Shown one piece after another: positions 18,468 to 28,744 of a stretch of 64,000 nucleotides of DNA (the stretch's first letter is position 1; the number at the start of each line of letters is the position of its first letter). The notes below the pieces were generated by a model that saw only the letters and a list, made by a program, of their open reading frames with translations, did not search any database and was not told the origin of the DNA. The DNA comes from Methylomicrobium lacus LW14. GTDB lineage: Bacteria > Pseudomonadota > Gammaproteobacteria > Methylococcales > Methylomonadaceae. The position numbers and the translations under genes were made by a program. Location: the NCBI RefSeq assembly GCF_000527095.1, contig NZ_AZUN01000001.1, positions 2,459,501 through 2,523,500 of the forward strand, read 5' to 3'.

Positions 18468-18902
18468 TTATTCCTCTACTTTGCCGCCGGCCGCTTGAAT
18501 CGAAGCCAACGCCCCGCCTGTCACCTTCAAACCTTTAACAGTAACCGCTCTGGCGATTTCGCCAGACTTGATCACTTTAACGGTTTTGGTAAACGCCGGA
18601 ACGATGTTGCTATCGATCAAGGTTTGCACATCAATCACATCAGCGGTGAGGCCGTTCAGTTCGTTGAGGCGAACTTCGGCGGTATACATCGCTTTACGTG
18701 AGGTGAAGCCGATTTTCGGCAACCGGCGTTGCAAAGGCATCTGACCGCCTTCGAAACCGACTTTATGAAAACCGCCGCTTCTGGCTTTTTGTCCTTTATG
18801 TCCGCGTCCGCAGGTCTTGCCCAAGGTGCAGCCGATACCGCGACCTACGCGTTTGGCTTTCTTGCGCGCGCCTATGCTCGCCTGAATTGTATTCAAAAAC
18901 AT
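18468..18902 (-). CDS. rplO: 50S ribosomal protein L15
   Basis: 144 residues; glycine- and basic-rich N-terminal half ([20 protein letters not shown]) that threads into 23S rRNA, then a globular domain with [17 protein letters not shown]. The start overlaps the rpmD stop by one base (TAATG), implying re-initiation, and secY follows 6 bp later. Confidence 0.97.
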   Translation of the reverse strand: MFLNTIQASIGARKKAKRVGRGIGCTLGKTCGRGHKGQKARSGGFHKVGFEGGQMPLQRRLPKIGFTSRKAMYTAEVRLNELNGLTADVIDVQTLIDSNIVPAFTKTVKVIKSGEIARAVTVKGLKVTGGALASIQAAGGKVEE

Positions 18903-19087
18903 TACCGCTCCTCAACTTTCAACATGTAAGCGATTTTATTGATCATGCCTTTGTTTTCAGGAGTATTCAACACTTCAACCGTTTGGTTGATCTTGCTGAG
19001 CCCCAATCCTTTCAGACATGCCTGATGGTTCGGCAAGCGTCCATGCTTGCTCTTGATCATCGTGACGCTAAGTTTGTTACTGGCCAT
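18902..19087 (-). CDS. rpmD: 50S ribosomal protein L30
   Basis: 61-residue small 50S protein; the core [20 protein letters not shown] is characteristic. It lies between rpsE (2-bp gap) and rplO (1-bp overlap), as in other gammaproteobacteria. Confidence 0.96.
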   Translation of the reverse strand: MASNKLSVTMIKSKHGRLPNHQACLKGLGLSKINQTVEVLNTPENKGMINKIAYMLKVEER

Positions 19088-19089
19088 CG

Positions 19090-19599
19090 TTATTGTCCTA
19101 AAATCTTTTCAATCGACAAACCACGCTTTGCGGCGATGTGATTCGGATTATGCATCGAAGTCAGACCATTGATGGTTGCTCTAACCACGTTGATCGGATT
19201 GTTGGTGCCGATGCATTTAGCCAATACGTTATGAACGCCGACGACTTCGAATACCGCACGCATCGCGCCACCGGCGATGATACCGGTACCTTCGGAGGCC
19301 GGTTGCATATAAACCTTCGCGGCGCCGGTCGTGTTCGTGATCGCATACTGCAAGGTATCGCCTTTCAATGGAACTTTACGCATGTTTTTGCGTGCTTGTT
19401 CCAATGATTTTTGGATTGCGATCGGAACTTCACGCGCCTTGCTGACGCCATAACCGACGCGGCCTTCGCCATCGCCGACTACGGTCAATGCAGTAAAGCC
19501 AAAAACCCGTCCACCTTTAACGACTTTTGCAACGCGTCTGACCGAAACCAGTTTTTCCTGCAGGCCGTCGGCGCTGCCTTGTTGAGGTGCTGCTGCCAT
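19090..19599 (-). CDS. rpsE: 30S ribosomal protein S5
   Basis: Decoding-fidelity protein on the back of the small subunit, 169 residues. The double-stranded-RNA-binding-like N-terminal domain has [20 protein letters not shown], the loop region where spectinomycin-resistance and ram mutations map in E. coli. The C-terminal domain ends [17 protein letters not shown]. Confidence 0.97.
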   Translation of the reverse strand: MAAAPQQGSADGLQEKLVSVRRVAKVVKGGRVFGFTALTVVGDGEGRVGYGVSKAREVPIAIQKSLEQARKNMRKVPLKGDTLQYAITNTTGAAKVYMQPASEGTGIIAGGAMRAVFEVVGVHNVLAKCIGTNNPINVVRATINGLTSMHNPNHIAAKRGLSIEKILGQ

Positions 19600-19608
19600 T
19601 GTTTTCCC

Positions 19609-19965
19609 CTAAAATTTCAAACCAGCTTCACGCGCTGCATCAGCAAGCGCCTTCACACGGCCATGATACTTAAAACCAGAACGATCGAATGCGACTTCGG
19701 TAATGCCCGCCGCAAGCGCACGCTCAGCGATCGCCTTGCCGACTTCGGCAGCGGCTTGCACATTACTGGTGCCGCCGTCGACTGCCGCCTTGATCACCGC
19801 CTGATTGGTCGAGGCGCTGGCCAAGGTTTGATTGCCGTCACCGCTGATAATCTGAGCGTAGATATGCTGTGATGTTTTGTGAATCGACAGGCGAGTGGTG
19901 CCCAGTCTCTTGATTTTGCTGCGCAGTTTTAATGCGCGCTTCATACGACTATTCTTCTTTTCCAT
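19609..19965 (-). CDS. rplR: 50S ribosomal protein L18
   Basis: 5S rRNA-binding protein, 118 residues, with the basic N-terminus [16 protein letters not shown] and the 5S-contact segment [17 protein letters not shown]. The ATG at 19965 is preferred over the adjacent in-frame GTG at 19968. It follows rplF by 9 bp. Confidence 0.96.
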   Translation of the reverse strand: MEKKNSRMKRALKLRSKIKRLGTTRLSIHKTSQHIYAQIISGDGNQTLASASTNQAVIKAAVDGGTSNVQAAAEVGKAIAERALAAGITEVAFDRSGFKYHGRVKALADAAREAGLKF

Positions 19966-19974
19966 CACGCTACC

Positions 19975-20508
19975 TTACTTCTTCTTAGCTTCTTTTCTGG
20001 CGACATTTTCGTCAGCATAACGAACACCCTTGCCTTTATAAGGCTCTGGCGGACGATAGGCTCTGATCTTTGCCGAAACTTCACCGACCAACTGCTTGTC
20101 GTTACCCTTAACCAGAATTTCGGTTTGGGTGGGTGTTTCAACGGTAATGCCGTTTGGCACTTCAAAGTCGATCGGATGCGAATAACCCAACGCCAGGTTC
20201 AAAATATTACCTTTGGCTTGCGCTCTGTAACCGACGCCGACCAACGCTAATTTCTTTTCATAACCGGCGGACACACCGACGACCATGTTGTTGATCAATG
20301 CACGAGCGGTTCCGGCTTGCGCAGTCGCTATCTTGTCGTCTCTATTCCATTCCATTTGAATGGTTTGGTCGACAACGTTCACGCCGATCGCGGAGTTAAA
20401 GTTATAGGACAACTGACCTTTGCTTCCTTTCACGGTCAGGTTGTTTCCATCGAGTTTGACGTCCACGCCTTGTGGAATCGTCACTGGGGCTTTTGCAATT
20501 CTTGACAT
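19975..20508 (-). CDS. rplF: 50S ribosomal protein L6
   Basis: 177 residues, two tandem RNA-binding folds; starts [20 protein letters not shown] and ends with the conserved [18 protein letters not shown] region near the sarcin-ricin loop, where elongation factors bind. The tail is lysine-rich. Confidence 0.97.
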   Translation of the reverse strand: MSRIAKAPVTIPQGVDVKLDGNNLTVKGSKGQLSYNFNSAIGVNVVDQTIQMEWNRDDKIATAQAGTARALINNMVVGVSAGYEKKLALVGVGYRAQAKGNILNLALGYSHPIDFEVPNGITVETPTQTEILVKGNDKQLVGEVSAKIRAYRPPEPYKGKGVRYADENVARKEAKKK

Positions 20509-20520
20509 ATCAGGCCTACA

Positions 20521-20916
20521 TTAGCAAACGGTACAAATAACTTCACCGCCATGTCCAATTGCACGAGCAGCTCGATCGGTCATTACACCATTGGATGTTG
20601 ATACAATAGCAATACCCAATCCGCCAAGAACTTTCGGCAGCTCATCTTTAGACTTATAGATGCGCAAACCGGGTCTGCTAATTCTTTTGATATTTTCGAT
20701 TACAGGCGCACCCCTGTAGTATTTCAATACAATCGTCATCTCAGTGTGGCTGCCGACTGTTTCGGTGCTGTAATCGGTAATGTAACCTTCATCCTTCAAG
20801 ACTTTCGCAATCGCGACTTTCAGCTTTGAAGAGGGTTGTTTAACTAATTTTTTACCAGCAGATTGCCCGTTTCTGATCCGGGTCAGCATATCTGCAATAG
20901 GGTCTGTCATACTCAT
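20521..20916 (-). CDS. rpsH: 30S ribosomal protein S8
   Basis: 131 residues, starting [18 protein letters not shown] and ending [11 protein letters not shown]. Binds helix 21 of 16S rRNA. In E. coli S8 also represses the spc operon at the rplN-rplE... rplE start region; I did not identify a mimic site here. Confidence 0.97.
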   Translation of the reverse strand: MSMTDPIADMLTRIRNGQSAGKKLVKQPSSKLKVAIAKVLKDEGYITDYSTETVGSHTEMTIVLKYYRGAPVIENIKRISRPGLRIYKSKDELPKVLGGLGIAIVSTSNGVMTDRAARAIGHGGEVICTVC

Positions 20917-20944
20917 TTATAATCTCCAAACATGATCCAGCGAT

Positions 20945-21250
20945 TTACCAGCTGGCCTTGACCAGGCCTGGCACATCGCCGCGCATCGTTGCCTCTCTCA
21001 GCTTGTTGCGGCTGAGACCGAACTTACGGTAGTAACCATGCGGGCGGCCCGTCAAATTACAACGGTTACGCACCCTAGAGATACTGGAGTCTCTCGGCAG
21101 TTTTTGCAGTTGCAGTTGTGCTGCTTCTTTTTCTTCAAACGTAGAATTTGGATTTCTGATCGCTTCTTTCAAAGAATTTCTTTTTGCGCTGTATTTTTGC
21201 GACAGTTTTTTACGCTTGTCTTCACGCGCTATCATTGACTTCTTAGCCAT
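20945..21250 (-). CDS. rpsN: 30S ribosomal protein S14 (zinc-free form)
   Basis: 101 residues, the long non-zinc version typical of proteobacteria; the C-terminal part [20 protein letters not shown] is the conserved core, but the four-cysteine motif of the short zinc form is missing. Confidence 0.97.
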   Translation of the reverse strand: MAKKSMIAREDKRKKLSQKYSAKRNSLKEAIRNPNSTFEEKEAAQLQLQKLPRDSSISRVRNRCNLTGRPHGYYRKFGLSRNKLREATMRGDVPGLVKASW

Positions 21251-21262
21251 ACCAATATCGCC

Positions 21263-21802
21263 TTAACTCTTAAATGGAAAATTGAACTGCTTGAGCAGCG
21301 CCAGGCCTTCTTCATTGGTCTGAGCTGTGGTCGTAATGGTAATGTCCATACCACGCAGCATGTCGATCTTGTCGTAATCTATCTCAGGGAAGATGATTTG
21401 TTCTTTCACACCCATTGAATAGTTACCGCGGCCGTCGAAGCTTTTCGCGTTCAAGCCTCTGAAGTCACGGATACGCGGAATGGCGATATTGATTAAACGA
21501 TCCAAGAATTCATACATTCTGTCGCTGCGCAAAGTGACCTTGCAGCCGATCGGCATATCGTCACGAATCTTGAAACCCGCGATCGATTTTCTAGCCAACG
21601 TAATCACCGGTTTTTGACCGGAAATCTTTTCCATATCAGCAACCGCCGCTTGCAGGATTTTCTTGTCCGCAATCGCTTCGCCGACACCCATGTTCAAGGT
21701 GATTTTGGTAATACGAGGAGCCTGCATGATCGACTTGTAGCCGAATTGCTGCATCAGCGCAGGCAAAATTCTTTCTTTGTATTCTGTTTGTAGTCTAGCC
21801 AT
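21263..21802 (-). CDS. rplE: 50S ribosomal protein L5
   Basis: 5S rRNA-binding protein of the central protuberance, 179 residues. Diagnostic segments are [16 protein letters not shown] near residue 30, [16 protein letters not shown] and the C-terminal [19 protein letters not shown]. Follows rplX by 11 bp. Confidence 0.97.
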   Translation of the reverse strand: MARLQTEYKERILPALMQQFGYKSIMQAPRITKITLNMGVGEAIADKKILQAAVADMEKISGQKPVITLARKSIAGFKIRDDMPIGCKVTLRSDRMYEFLDRLINIAIPRIRDFRGLNAKSFDGRGNYSMGVKEQIIFPEIDYDKIDMLRGMDITITTTAQTNEEGLALLKQFNFPFKS

Positions 21803-21813
21803 GATATATCACC

Positions 21814-22131
21814 TTACGCGTCAACAACTTCGTTCGTGGATTTGAAATATCTGACTTTTTTGCCATTATCCAAAATCCTGATGCCGACGCGATCCGCCTT
21901 TTTGGTCGCAGGGTTATAAAGTCCGATATTGGAAATATGGATCGGCATGTCTTTCGTGACAATACCTCCCGTTACGCCCGCATTCGGATTTGGCTTTTGA
22001 CTCTTTTTGACTTGGTTGATTCCTTCAACCAGGACTTTATCATCTTTCAGAACCTTGGTTACTCGCCCGCTCTTGCCTTTATCTTTACCGGTGCGAACGA
22101 CTACGTCGTCGCCTTTTCTAATTTTTTGCAT
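21814..22131 (-). CDS. rplX: 50S ribosomal protein L24
   Basis: Assembly-initiating 50S protein, 105 residues, with an N-terminal KOW motif ([20 protein letters not shown]). I use the ATG at 22131; a TTG two codons earlier is also in frame. Confidence 0.96.
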   Translation of the reverse strand: MQKIRKGDDVVVRTGKDKGKSGRVTKVLKDDKVLVEGINQVKKSQKPNPNAGVTGGIVTKDMPIHISNIGLYNPATKKADRVGIRILDNGKKVRYFKSTNEVVDA

Positions 22132-22145
22132 CGTCAAACCCTACC

Positions 22146-22514
22146 TTATAACACTTCAGGAGCCAGTGAGATAATCTTCATGAATTTCTCACCTCTCAAT
22201 TCACGGGTAACCGGTCCGAAGATACGGGTGCCCAGTGGTTGCAAGTTATTGTTCAGGATGACAGCGGCATTGTCGTCGAAGCGAATGACCGAACCATCGG
22301 GTCTACGCACGCCTTTGCAGGTTCTGACGACCAGAGCGTTGTAAACCTCGCCTTTTTTTACTCTTCCGCGTGGAATCGCATCTTTAATACTGACTTTGAT
22401 AATATCGCCAATATTCGCATAGCGTCGGTGCGAACCGCCGAGTACTTTGATACACATGACCTTTTTTGCGCCGCTGTTGTCGGCGACGTCAAGGTTAGTT
22501 TGCATCTGAATCAT
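22146..22514 (-). CDS. rplN: 50S ribosomal protein L14
   Basis: 122 residues, strongly conserved beta-barrel at the subunit interface; [20 protein letters not shown] and [13 protein letters not shown] are diagnostic. First gene of the classical spc operon; the 38-bp gap before it contains no promoter that I can recognise. Confidence 0.97.
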   Translation of the reverse strand: MIQMQTNLDVADNSGAKKVMCIKVLGGSHRRYANIGDIIKVSIKDAIPRGRVKKGEVYNALVVRTCKGVRRPDGSVIRFDDNAAVILNNNLQPLGTRIFGPVTRELRGEKFMKIISLAPEVL

Positions 22515-22552
22515 GATAAATTCCCAGTTTTTTCAAATAAGCTGCGTGCTAT

Positions 22553-22816
22553 TTACTTATTAGCACTTTCTAAAACTTCAACCAGTTTGAAGGTTTTATG
22601 TCTTGACAATGGACGGCATGAAGCAATCGATACCACATCGCCTTCCTGGCACACATTGCTTTCATCATGCGCCATCATTTTGGTTGATCTTTTGATGTAT
22701 TTGCCGTAAACCGGATGCTTCACAACCCGCTCAACCAGAACGGTAATGGTTTTATCCATCTTGTTGCTAACGACGCGTCCGGTGATCGTCCGAACTTTGG
22801 TTTGATTTTCGCTCAT
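22553..22816 (-). CDS. rpsQ: 30S ribosomal protein S17
   Basis: 87-residue OB-fold protein, a primary 16S binder, with [20 protein letters not shown] and the conserved [18 protein letters not shown] end. Last gene of the classical S10 operon; 2 bp from rpmC. Confidence 0.97.
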   Translation of the reverse strand: MSENQTKVRTITGRVVSNKMDKTITVLVERVVKHPVYGKYIKRSTKMMAHDESNVCQEGDVVSIASCRPLSRHKTFKLVEVLESANK

Positions 22817-22818
22817 AC

Positions 22819-23010
22819 TTATGCGCCTGCTTTTTCGTTCATGACGGTCTGAATCCGCGCCATTTCGCGGCGAACTCTTTTCACCTCAGACGGCTTGGAC
22901 AATTGACCGGTGCTTGTTTGCATTCTCAAATTAAAACGCTCGCGCGCCAAATCGAGCAATAACGAATTCAGTTCGTCTTTGGTTTTTTGGCGTAATTCTG
23001 TTGCTTTCAT
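22819..23010 (-). CDS. rpmC: 50S ribosomal protein L29
   Basis: 63-residue helical hairpin at the tunnel exit, close to the trigger-factor/SRP docking site; [20 protein letters not shown] is typical. Its start overlaps the rplP stop by one base. Confidence 0.96.
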   Translation of the reverse strand: MKATELRQKTKDELNSLLLDLARERFNLRMQTSTGQLSKPSEVKRVRREMARIQTVMNEKAGA

Positions 23011-23423
23011 TACATTATCGTCCGCGCGGTAAACAGTGTTTTCAATGGTAGTTTTGCCGCCGCCAGGGTAAATGCCTCCCGTGCCAGCTCTTCGCTCACT
23101 CCTTGAATTTCATAGAGCATCGTACCAGGTCTGACTTGAGCAACCCAGTATTCTACACTACCTTTACCTTTTCCCATACGAACTTCTAAAGGTTTTTTCG
23201 TAATTGGCTTATCCGGGAAGATTCGGATCCAGATTTTACCGCCCCGTTTGACGTGACGGGTGATCGCCCGACGGCCGGCTTCGATCTGACGCGCGGTCAA
23301 ACGACCACGGGTTATCGATTTTAAGCCGAAGTCGCCGAAGCTGACGGATGACCCACGAACAGCAACGCCGTTATTTCTGCCTTTGTGCTGTTTACGAAAT
23401 TTGGTTCTTTTCGGTTGAAGCAT
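23010..23423 (-). CDS. rplP: 50S ribosomal protein L16
   Basis: 137 residues, near the A-site tRNA elbow; starts [17 protein letters not shown] and contains [20 protein letters not shown] and the [16 protein letters not shown] segment. Confidence 0.97.
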   Translation of the reverse strand: MLQPKRTKFRKQHKGRNNGVAVRGSSVSFGDFGLKSITRGRLTARQIEAGRRAITRHVKRGGKIWIRIFPDKPITKKPLEVRMGKGKGSVEYWVAQVRPGTMLYEIQGVSEELAREAFTLAAAKLPLKTLFTARTIM

Positions 23424-23442
23424 GTCTCTATCCCTTCAACTA

Positions 23443-24114
23443 TTATTTCTTGGTTTCAGAATTGATCGCGGCAAGATGCGCATCCATGTCGAATACTTCA
23501 CCTTTGAAGATCCAGACCTTGATACCGATCACACCGTAAGTCGTTTTCGCTTCCGCAGTCGCGTAATCGATGTCCGCACGCAAGGTATGCAGCGGCACAC
23601 GGCCTTCGCGGTACCACTCGCTGCGCGCGATTTCGGCGCCATTCAGACGACCGCCGACATTGATCTTGATGCCTTCGGCGCCCAGACGCATCGTGTTGGT
23701 CACCGCACGCTTCATGGCGCGACGATACATGATCCGTTTTTCGAGCTGCTGAGCAACACCTTCTGCGACCAGCTGCGCGTCGAGTTCAGGCTTTCTGATT
23801 TCTTCGACGTTCACTTGGACAGGAATACCCATCATCTTGGAAACTTCCTGTTTCAAGATTTCGATGTCTTCGCCTTTCTTGCCGATCACGATACCCGGAC
23901 GTGCGGTATGAATCGTGATGTGCGCATTGTTGGCAGGACGGTTGATTTGAATCCGGCTGACCGACGCATGCGCCAATTTCTTTTTGATATAGTCTCTGAC
24001 TTGCAAATCCTGATGCAAAAAGACCGAATAATCCTGGTTATTTGCAAACCATCTGGAATTCCAATCCTTAACGATGCCCAGGCGAATGCCTATTGGATGT
24101 ACTTTTTGACCCAT
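23443..24114 (-). CDS. rpsC: 30S ribosomal protein S3
   Basis: Part of the mRNA entry tunnel and its helicase activity. 223 residues; starts [20 protein letters not shown], with a KH domain around residues 40-110 ([14 protein letters not shown]). The C-terminal half is also conserved ([19 protein letters not shown]). Confidence 0.97.
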   Translation of the reverse strand: MGQKVHPIGIRLGIVKDWNSRWFANNQDYSVFLHQDLQVRDYIKKKLAHASVSRIQINRPANNAHITIHTARPGIVIGKKGEDIEILKQEVSKMMGIPVQVNVEEIRKPELDAQLVAEGVAQQLEKRIMYRRAMKRAVTNTMRLGAEGIKINVGGRLNGAEIARSEWYREGRVPLHTLRADIDYATAEAKTTYGVIGIKVWIFKGEVFDMDAHLAAINSETKK

Positions 24115-24123
24115 TATCTACCC

Positions 24124-24459
24124 CTACTCGTTCTCTGCGACTTTAACTGTGATATGGCAGGTTCTTTTCAGGATATGGTTTGCACGTCCTTTAGCTCTTG
24201 CCTTAAATCTTTTCAAGGTCGCCCCTTCATCAACATAAACGGTAGACACTTTCAAGTCATCGATATCGGCGCTGTCATTGTTTTCAGCATTCGCGATCGC
24301 GGATTCGAGCACTTTTTTGATGATCGCCGCGCCCTTCTTGGAGCTGAATTTCAATACGTTCAAGGCCTGATCAACCGGCAACCCGCGGATTTGATCGCCA
24401 ACGAGCCGGGCTTTTTGCGCCGACAGTGGCGCATTACTCAATTTTGCACTGGTTTCCAT
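24124..24459 (-). CDS. rplV: 50S ribosomal protein L22
   Basis: 111 residues; its long beta-hairpin (about residues 80-100, [19 protein letters not shown]) lines the exit tunnel where macrolides bind. [20 protein letters not shown] is the conserved N-terminal helix. Confidence 0.97.
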   Translation of the reverse strand: METSAKLSNAPLSAQKARLVGDQIRGLPVDQALNVLKFSSKKGAAIIKKVLESAIANAENNDSADIDDLKVSTVYVDEGATLKRFKARAKGRANHILKRTCHITVKVAENE

Positions 24460-24466
24460 CTCTCAC

Positions 24467-24739
24467 CTATTTGGATTTCTTGTCGGCCACATGGCCTTTG
24501 TATGTTCGAGTTGGGGCAAATTCGCCAAGCTTGTGACCGATCATATTCTCAGAAACGAGAACCGGAACATGAAGGCGCCCATTATGGACCGCAATGGTTA
24601 AACCCAACATATCGGGCACTATCATCGATCTTCTGGACCAGGTTTTAATTGGTTTCCGATTATTGCTGCTTACCGCATCTTCCACCTTCTTAACCAGGTG
24701 GTGATCAACAAAAGGACCTTTCTTAATTGAACGTGGCAC
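24467..24739 (-). CDS. rpsS: 30S ribosomal protein S19
   Basis: 90-residue head protein partnered with S13; [19 protein letters not shown] and [14 protein letters not shown] are diagnostic. Confidence 0.97.
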   Translation of the reverse strand: MPRSIKKGPFVDHHLVKKVEDAVSSNNRKPIKTWSRRSMIVPDMLGLTIAVHNGRLHVPVLVSENMIGHKLGEFAPTRTYKGHVADKKSK

Positions 24740-24751
24740 GCTAATTCCTCA

Positions 24752-25579
24752 CTATTTTTGCTTACGGCGTCTGACGATCATATTGTCAGTCCGCTTGTTT
24801 TTTCTAGTCTTGTAGCCCTTGGTCGGCATACCCCATGGCGAAACCGGATGTCTACCTCCGGAAGTACGACCTTCACCGCCGCCGTGTGGGTGATCTACCG
24901 GGTTCATAACCACACCGCGAACGGTCGGTCTGACACCGCGCCAGCGGGTTGCGCCAGCTTTACCCAAGGAAGCCAGGTTGTGCTCCGAGTTGGACACTTC
25001 GCCGATCACTGCGCGGCAATCCGCCAGTACTTTGCGCATTTCGCCGGAACGCAGTCTCAAGGTTGCATGAGCGCCATCTCGCGCAACCAATTGCGCCGAT
25101 GCGCCCGCACTTCTGGCCAGCTGCGCGCCCTTGCCGGGCTTCAGTTCGACGCAATGTACGGTCGTACCCATCGGAATGTTGCGCAGCGGCATGCAGTTGC
25201 CTGGCTTGACCGGCACAGTATCGGAAGACAGTACTTCCTGACCCGCAGTCAGACCTTTCGGTGCAATGATGTAGCGGCGCTCGCCGTCTTTGAACAAAAC
25301 CAGAGCGATATTCGCGGTCCGGTTTGGATCGTATTCGAGACGTTCGACAACGCCCGGAATGTCGGTTTTATTTCTTTTAAAATCAATAATACGGTAGTGC
25401 TGCTTGTGACCACCGCCGACATGACGTGTTGTGATACGCCCTTGGTTGTTACGACCTCCCGTTTTGCTGTTTTTAGCCAGCAATGGTGCATACGGCTTGC
25501 CTTTGTGCAGATCTTCTGATTTGATCCGTACTACAAACCGTGAACCTGGTGATGTCGGTTTTGACTTTACAATCGCCAT
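24752..25579 (-). CDS. rplB: 50S ribosomal protein L2
   Basis: 275 residues; needed for subunit association and the peptidyl-transferase centre. The conserved loop [20 protein letters not shown] contains the histidine linked to peptidyl transfer in E. coli. OB and SH3-like domains span the middle of the protein. Confidence 0.97.
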   Translation of the reverse strand: MAIVKSKPTSPGSRFVVRIKSEDLHKGKPYAPLLAKNSKTGGRNNQGRITTRHVGGGHKQHYRIIDFKRNKTDIPGVVERLEYDPNRTANIALVLFKDGERRYIIAPKGLTAGQEVLSSDTVPVKPGNCMPLRNIPMGTTVHCVELKPGKGAQLARSAGASAQLVARDGAHATLRLRSGEMRKVLADCRAVIGEVSNSEHNLASLGKAGATRWRGVRPTVRGVVMNPVDHPHGGGEGRTSGGRHPVSPWGMPTKGYKTRKNKRTDNMIVRRRKQK

Positions 25580-25619
25580 GTTAACTACCGTTTCCTAATT
25601 GATCTTTGTATCTATTAAA

Positions 25620-25919
25620 TTAAGCCGCGGAAAAATCGATGTCGTGGCCTGGTTTCAGCTTGACATACGCCTTTTTCCAATCCGATTTTTTACCCAAGGT
25701 GCGGCCAAAACGTTTTTGCTTGCCTTGTGCATTCAGGACATTGACGTTGTCGACTTCGACATTGAACATCAACTCCACAGCAGCCTTGATTTCCTTCTTG
25801 GTTGCTTGCTTCAGGACTTTGAACACGATGATTTTATTCGCTTCGGCCTGCAGCGTGCTCTTTTCGGAAATGACCGGCGCGCGCAGAACTGTCGATAAAT
25901 AATTTTGATTTATGCTCAT
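25620..25919 (-). CDS. rplW: 50S ribosomal protein L23
   Basis: 99 residues; docking site for trigger factor and SRP at the tunnel exit. [20 protein letters not shown] and the C-terminal [16 protein letters not shown] are typical. Its ATG overlaps the rplD stop by four bases. Confidence 0.97.
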   Translation of the reverse strand: MSINQNYLSTVLRAPVISEKSTLQAEANKIIVFKVLKQATKKEIKAAVELMFNVEVDNVNVLNAQGKQKRFGRTLGKKSDWKKAYVKLKPGHDIDFSAA

Positions 25920-26536
25920 GCTAAGTGCTCCTCAATTTTTTTCAGCGCACCTGAAGTCGCAATCACCTTTTCAGCCGACACCAGCAGCACTGGGTTCAGA
26001 TTGTTGGCTTCAACAACTTCAACATAAGGAATATTGCGTGAAGCCAGCGCCAGATTTTGATCGATCACATCGACTACGATCAGAATGCGGCGAGCATTCA
26101 CACCTTTCAACTTCTCGATCAGATCCTTCGTTTTTGGCGAAGCTGGAAAAATGTCGTTGGAGACGACCAGACGATCTTGTCTGAGCAATTCAGACAGAAT
26201 CGAACGGACGCCGGCACGGAACATTTTCTTGTTCAGCTTTTGCTCGTAGTTACGCGGTTTTGCCGCGAACGCGACACCGCCAGTCCGCCAGATGGGGCTG
26301 CGGGTTGAACCGGAACGCGCACGACCGGTACCTTTCTGCCGCCATGGCTTCATGCCGCCGCCGCTGACTTCTGAGCGGGTCTTTTGCGCCTTGGTGCCGG
26401 CTCTTCTGGCCGCCAAAAAGCGTGTCACGATCTGGTGGATCAACGTTTCGTTATAATCCCGACCAAAAACCGCCTCGTCGACCTCGACCTTGCCGGCCGT
26501 GTCTTGATCATTCAATGCAGGTACTTGCAAACCCAT
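25916..26536 (-). CDS. rplD: 50S ribosomal protein L4
   Basis: 206 residues; tunnel-wall protein with the extended loop [20 protein letters not shown] at about residues 57-76. In E. coli L4 also represses the S10 operon through the rpsJ leader, a leader that is absent here (6-bp tuf-rpsJ gap), so that control probably differs. Confidence 0.97.
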   Translation of the reverse strand: MGLQVPALNDQDTAGKVEVDEAVFGRDYNETLIHQIVTRFLAARRAGTKAQKTRSEVSGGGMKPWRQKGTGRARSGSTRSPIWRTGGVAFAAKPRNYEQKLNKKMFRAGVRSILSELLRQDRLVVSNDIFPASPKTKDLIEKLKGVNARRILIVVDVIDQNLALASRNIPYVEVVEANNLNPVLLVSAEKVIATSGALKKIEEHLA

Positions 26537-26539
26537 AAC

Positions 26540-27190
26540 TTAACCTTTATTTTTCATTTTCGAGGCAGGCTTGATCACGACATCGCCGCCTTTCGCGCCT
26601 GGCACAGCGCCTTTAACCAGAATCAAACCCTTTTCGGCATCGACTGCATGGATGGTCAAATTTTCCACGGTGGTGGTTTCCGCCCCCATGTGACCAGCCA
26701 TTTTCTTGCCTTTAAAGACGCGGCCCGGTGTTTGGTTCATACCGACAGACCCCAGCACGCGGTGCGATACGGAGTTACCGTGAGTCGCGTCCTGCATGTG
26801 GAAGTTGTGGCGTTTAATCGCGCCGGCGAAGCCTTTACCCTTGCTGGTTCCCTGAACATCCACGACTTGACCCGCGGAGAAAATATCCAAAGACAGTTCG
26901 GAACCGACAGACAGACCGTCGCCTTCGCCATCTTCGAGTCTGAACTCCCAAAGACCGCGACCTGCCGTCACATTGGCCGCCGCATAATGACCGGCCATTG
27001 CTTTATTGACCCGTGATGATTTCACGTCGCCCGCAGTGACCTGAATGGCGCGATAACCATCGTTTTCAATGCCTTTAACCTGAGTGACCCGATTGGAGTC
27101 GATCTGCAGTACGGTTACCGGCACAGACGAGCCATCTTCACAAAAAACCCTGGTCATACCGCACTTTCGACCTATAAGACCTATTGACAT
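26540..27190 (-). CDS. rplC: 50S ribosomal protein L3
   Basis: 216 residues; early assembly protein whose loop approaches the peptidyl-transferase centre. [20 protein letters not shown] and [17 protein letters not shown] are diagnostic; the [12 protein letters not shown] segment holds the glutamine that PrmB methylates in E. coli. Confidence 0.97.
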   Translation of the reverse strand: MSIGLIGRKCGMTRVFCEDGSSVPVTVLQIDSNRVTQVKGIENDGYRAIQVTAGDVKSSRVNKAMAGHYAAANVTAGRGLWEFRLEDGEGDGLSVGSELSLDIFSAGQVVDVQGTSKGKGFAGAIKRHNFHMQDATHGNSVSHRVLGSVGMNQTPGRVFKGKKMAGHMGAETTTVENLTIHAVDAEKGLILVKGAVPGAKGGDVVIKPASKMKNKG

Positions 27191-27209
27191 CTGCCAATTC
27201 CTCTATCTT

Positions 27210-27521
27210 TTAATTCAACTTAATCTGGACATCCACGCCCGCCGCAAGATCCAACTTCATCAATGCGTCGACGGTTTTTTCAGTGGGTTCTACAATGTCC
27301 AGCAATCTTTTGTAGGTTCTCAATTCATACTGATCTCTGGCATCCTTGTTGACATGCGGAGAGATCAGGATCGTGAACCGTTCTTTTTTAGTAGGCAATG
27401 GAATCGGGCCTTTGACTTGCGCGCCGGTTCTTCTTGCGGTTTCTACTATTTCACCAGCCGATTGATCGATCAATTTGTGATCGAATGATTTCAAACGGAT
27501 TCTGATAGTTTGATTTGACAT
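27210..27521 (-). CDS. rpsJ: 30S ribosomal protein S10
   Basis: 103 residues; head protein and, as NusE, a transcription antitermination partner that contacts Nus[21 protein letters not shown] and [19 protein letters not shown] are diagnostic. It begins only 6 bp after the tuf stop, so no independent promoter or leader fits between them. Confidence 0.97.
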   Translation of the reverse strand: MSNQTIRIRLKSFDHKLIDQSAGEIVETARRTGAQVKGPIPLPTKKERFTILISPHVNKDARDQYELRTYKRLLDIVEPTEKTVDALMKLDLAAGVDVQIKLN

Positions 27522-27527
27522 TGTTTA

Positions 27528-28718
27528 TTACTCGATAATAGAAGCAACAACGCCCGCACCGACCGTACGACCGCCTTCGCGAATTGCAAAACGTAAACCT
27601 TCTTCCATCGCGATTGGCGAGATCAGGGTGATATCGACAGCGATGTTGTCGCCTGGCATCACCATTTCAACACCTTCCGGCAATTTAACAGCACCGGTTA
27701 CGTCGGTCGTTCTGAAATAGAACTGCGGACGGTAGCCATCGAAGAAAGGAGTATGACGACCGCCTTCTTCCTTGGACAATACGTAGATTTCTGCCTTGAA
27801 TGCCTTGTGTGGCTTGATGGTGCCTTTTTGCGCCAAAACCTGGCCACGCTCGACTTCGTCACGCTTGGTGCCGCGCAGCAGGATACCGACGTTGTCACCA
27901 GCTTGACCTTGATCCAGCAGCTTACGGAACATTTCGACGCCGGTGCAGGTCGTGGTAACGGTCGGACGAATACCGACGATTTCAACTTCCTGGCCAACCT
28001 TGATGATGCCGCGTTCGATACGACCGGTTACCACAGTACCCCGACCGGAGATCGAGAACACGTCTTCGATTGGCATCAGGAACGCGCCGTCAACGGCTCT
28101 TTCTGGCAGCGGAATATAAGAGTCCAGCGCTTCAACCAACTTAATGATCGAAGGAACGCCTACTGGGCTTTGATCGCCTTCCAGCGCTTTCAGCGCAGAA
28201 CCGACGATGATCGGGGTGTCGTCGCCCGGGAATTCGTACAAATCCAACAGCTCGCGAATTTCCATTTCGACCAGGTCGATCAACTCGGCGTCGTCAACCA
28301 TGTCGGCCTTGTTCAAGAATACCACAATATAGGGTACGCCAACCTGTCTTGACAACAGAATGTGTTCGCGGGTTTGCGGCATCGGGCCGTCAGCCGCTGA
28401 ACAAACCAGGATCGCGCCGTCCATCTGCGCCGCACCGGTAATCATGTTCTTAACATAGTCAGCGTGGCCTGGGCAGTCAACGTGCGCATAATGGCGAGTC
28501 GCTGACTGATATTCCACGTGCGAAGTCGCAATCGTAATACCACGCGCACGCTCTTCAGGTGCATTGTCGATTTGGTCGAACGCCTTGACTTCGCCACCTT
28601 GGATTTCCGCCATGACCTTGGTCAAGGCGGCAGTCAATGTGGTCTTGCCGTGGTCAACGTGTCCGATCGTGCCGACGTTAACGTGTGGCTTGCTACGGGA
28701 AAATTTCTCTTTGGCCAT
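27528..28718 (-). CDS. tuf: Elongation factor Tu, copy 1 (str operon)
   Basis: GTPase that brings aminoacyl-tRNA to the ribosome; 396 residues. P-loop GHVDHGKTT at about 18-26, switch [10 protein letters not shown] near 81 and NKAD near 136, then two beta-barrel domains. The predicted protein is identical to copy 2 at 43821-45011. Comparing the two genes by eye I found 13 base differences, all synonymous and all between 27531 and 27762, the 3' end of the gene. It follows fusA by 26 bp. Confidence 0.98.
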   Translation of the reverse strand: MAKEKFSRSKPHVNVGTIGHVDHGKTTLTAALTKVMAEIQGGEVKAFDQIDNAPEERARGITIATSHVEYQSATRHYAHVDCPGHADYVKNMITGAAQMDGAILVCSAADGPMPQTREHILLSRQVGVPYIVVFLNKADMVDDAELIDLVEMEIRELLDLYEFPGDDTPIIVGSALKALEGDQSPVGVPSIIKLVEALDSYIPLPERAVDGAFLMPIEDVFSISGRGTVVTGRIERGIIKVGQEVEIVGIRPTVTTTCTGVEMFRKLLDQGQAGDNVGILLRGTKRDEVERGQVLAQKGTIKPHKAFKAEIYVLSKEEGGRHTPFFDGYRPQFYFRTTDVTGAVKLPEGVEMVMPGDNIAVDITLISPIAMEEGLRFAIREGGRTVGAGVVASIIE

Positions 28719-28744
28719 GTGTCAATACCCTATCTTTTTAATAT

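Noticed and set aside
23422..24648. 408-codon open frame on the plus strand
   Set aside because: Spans the antisense of rpsC, rplV and part of rpsS, each recognised with certainty on the other strand.
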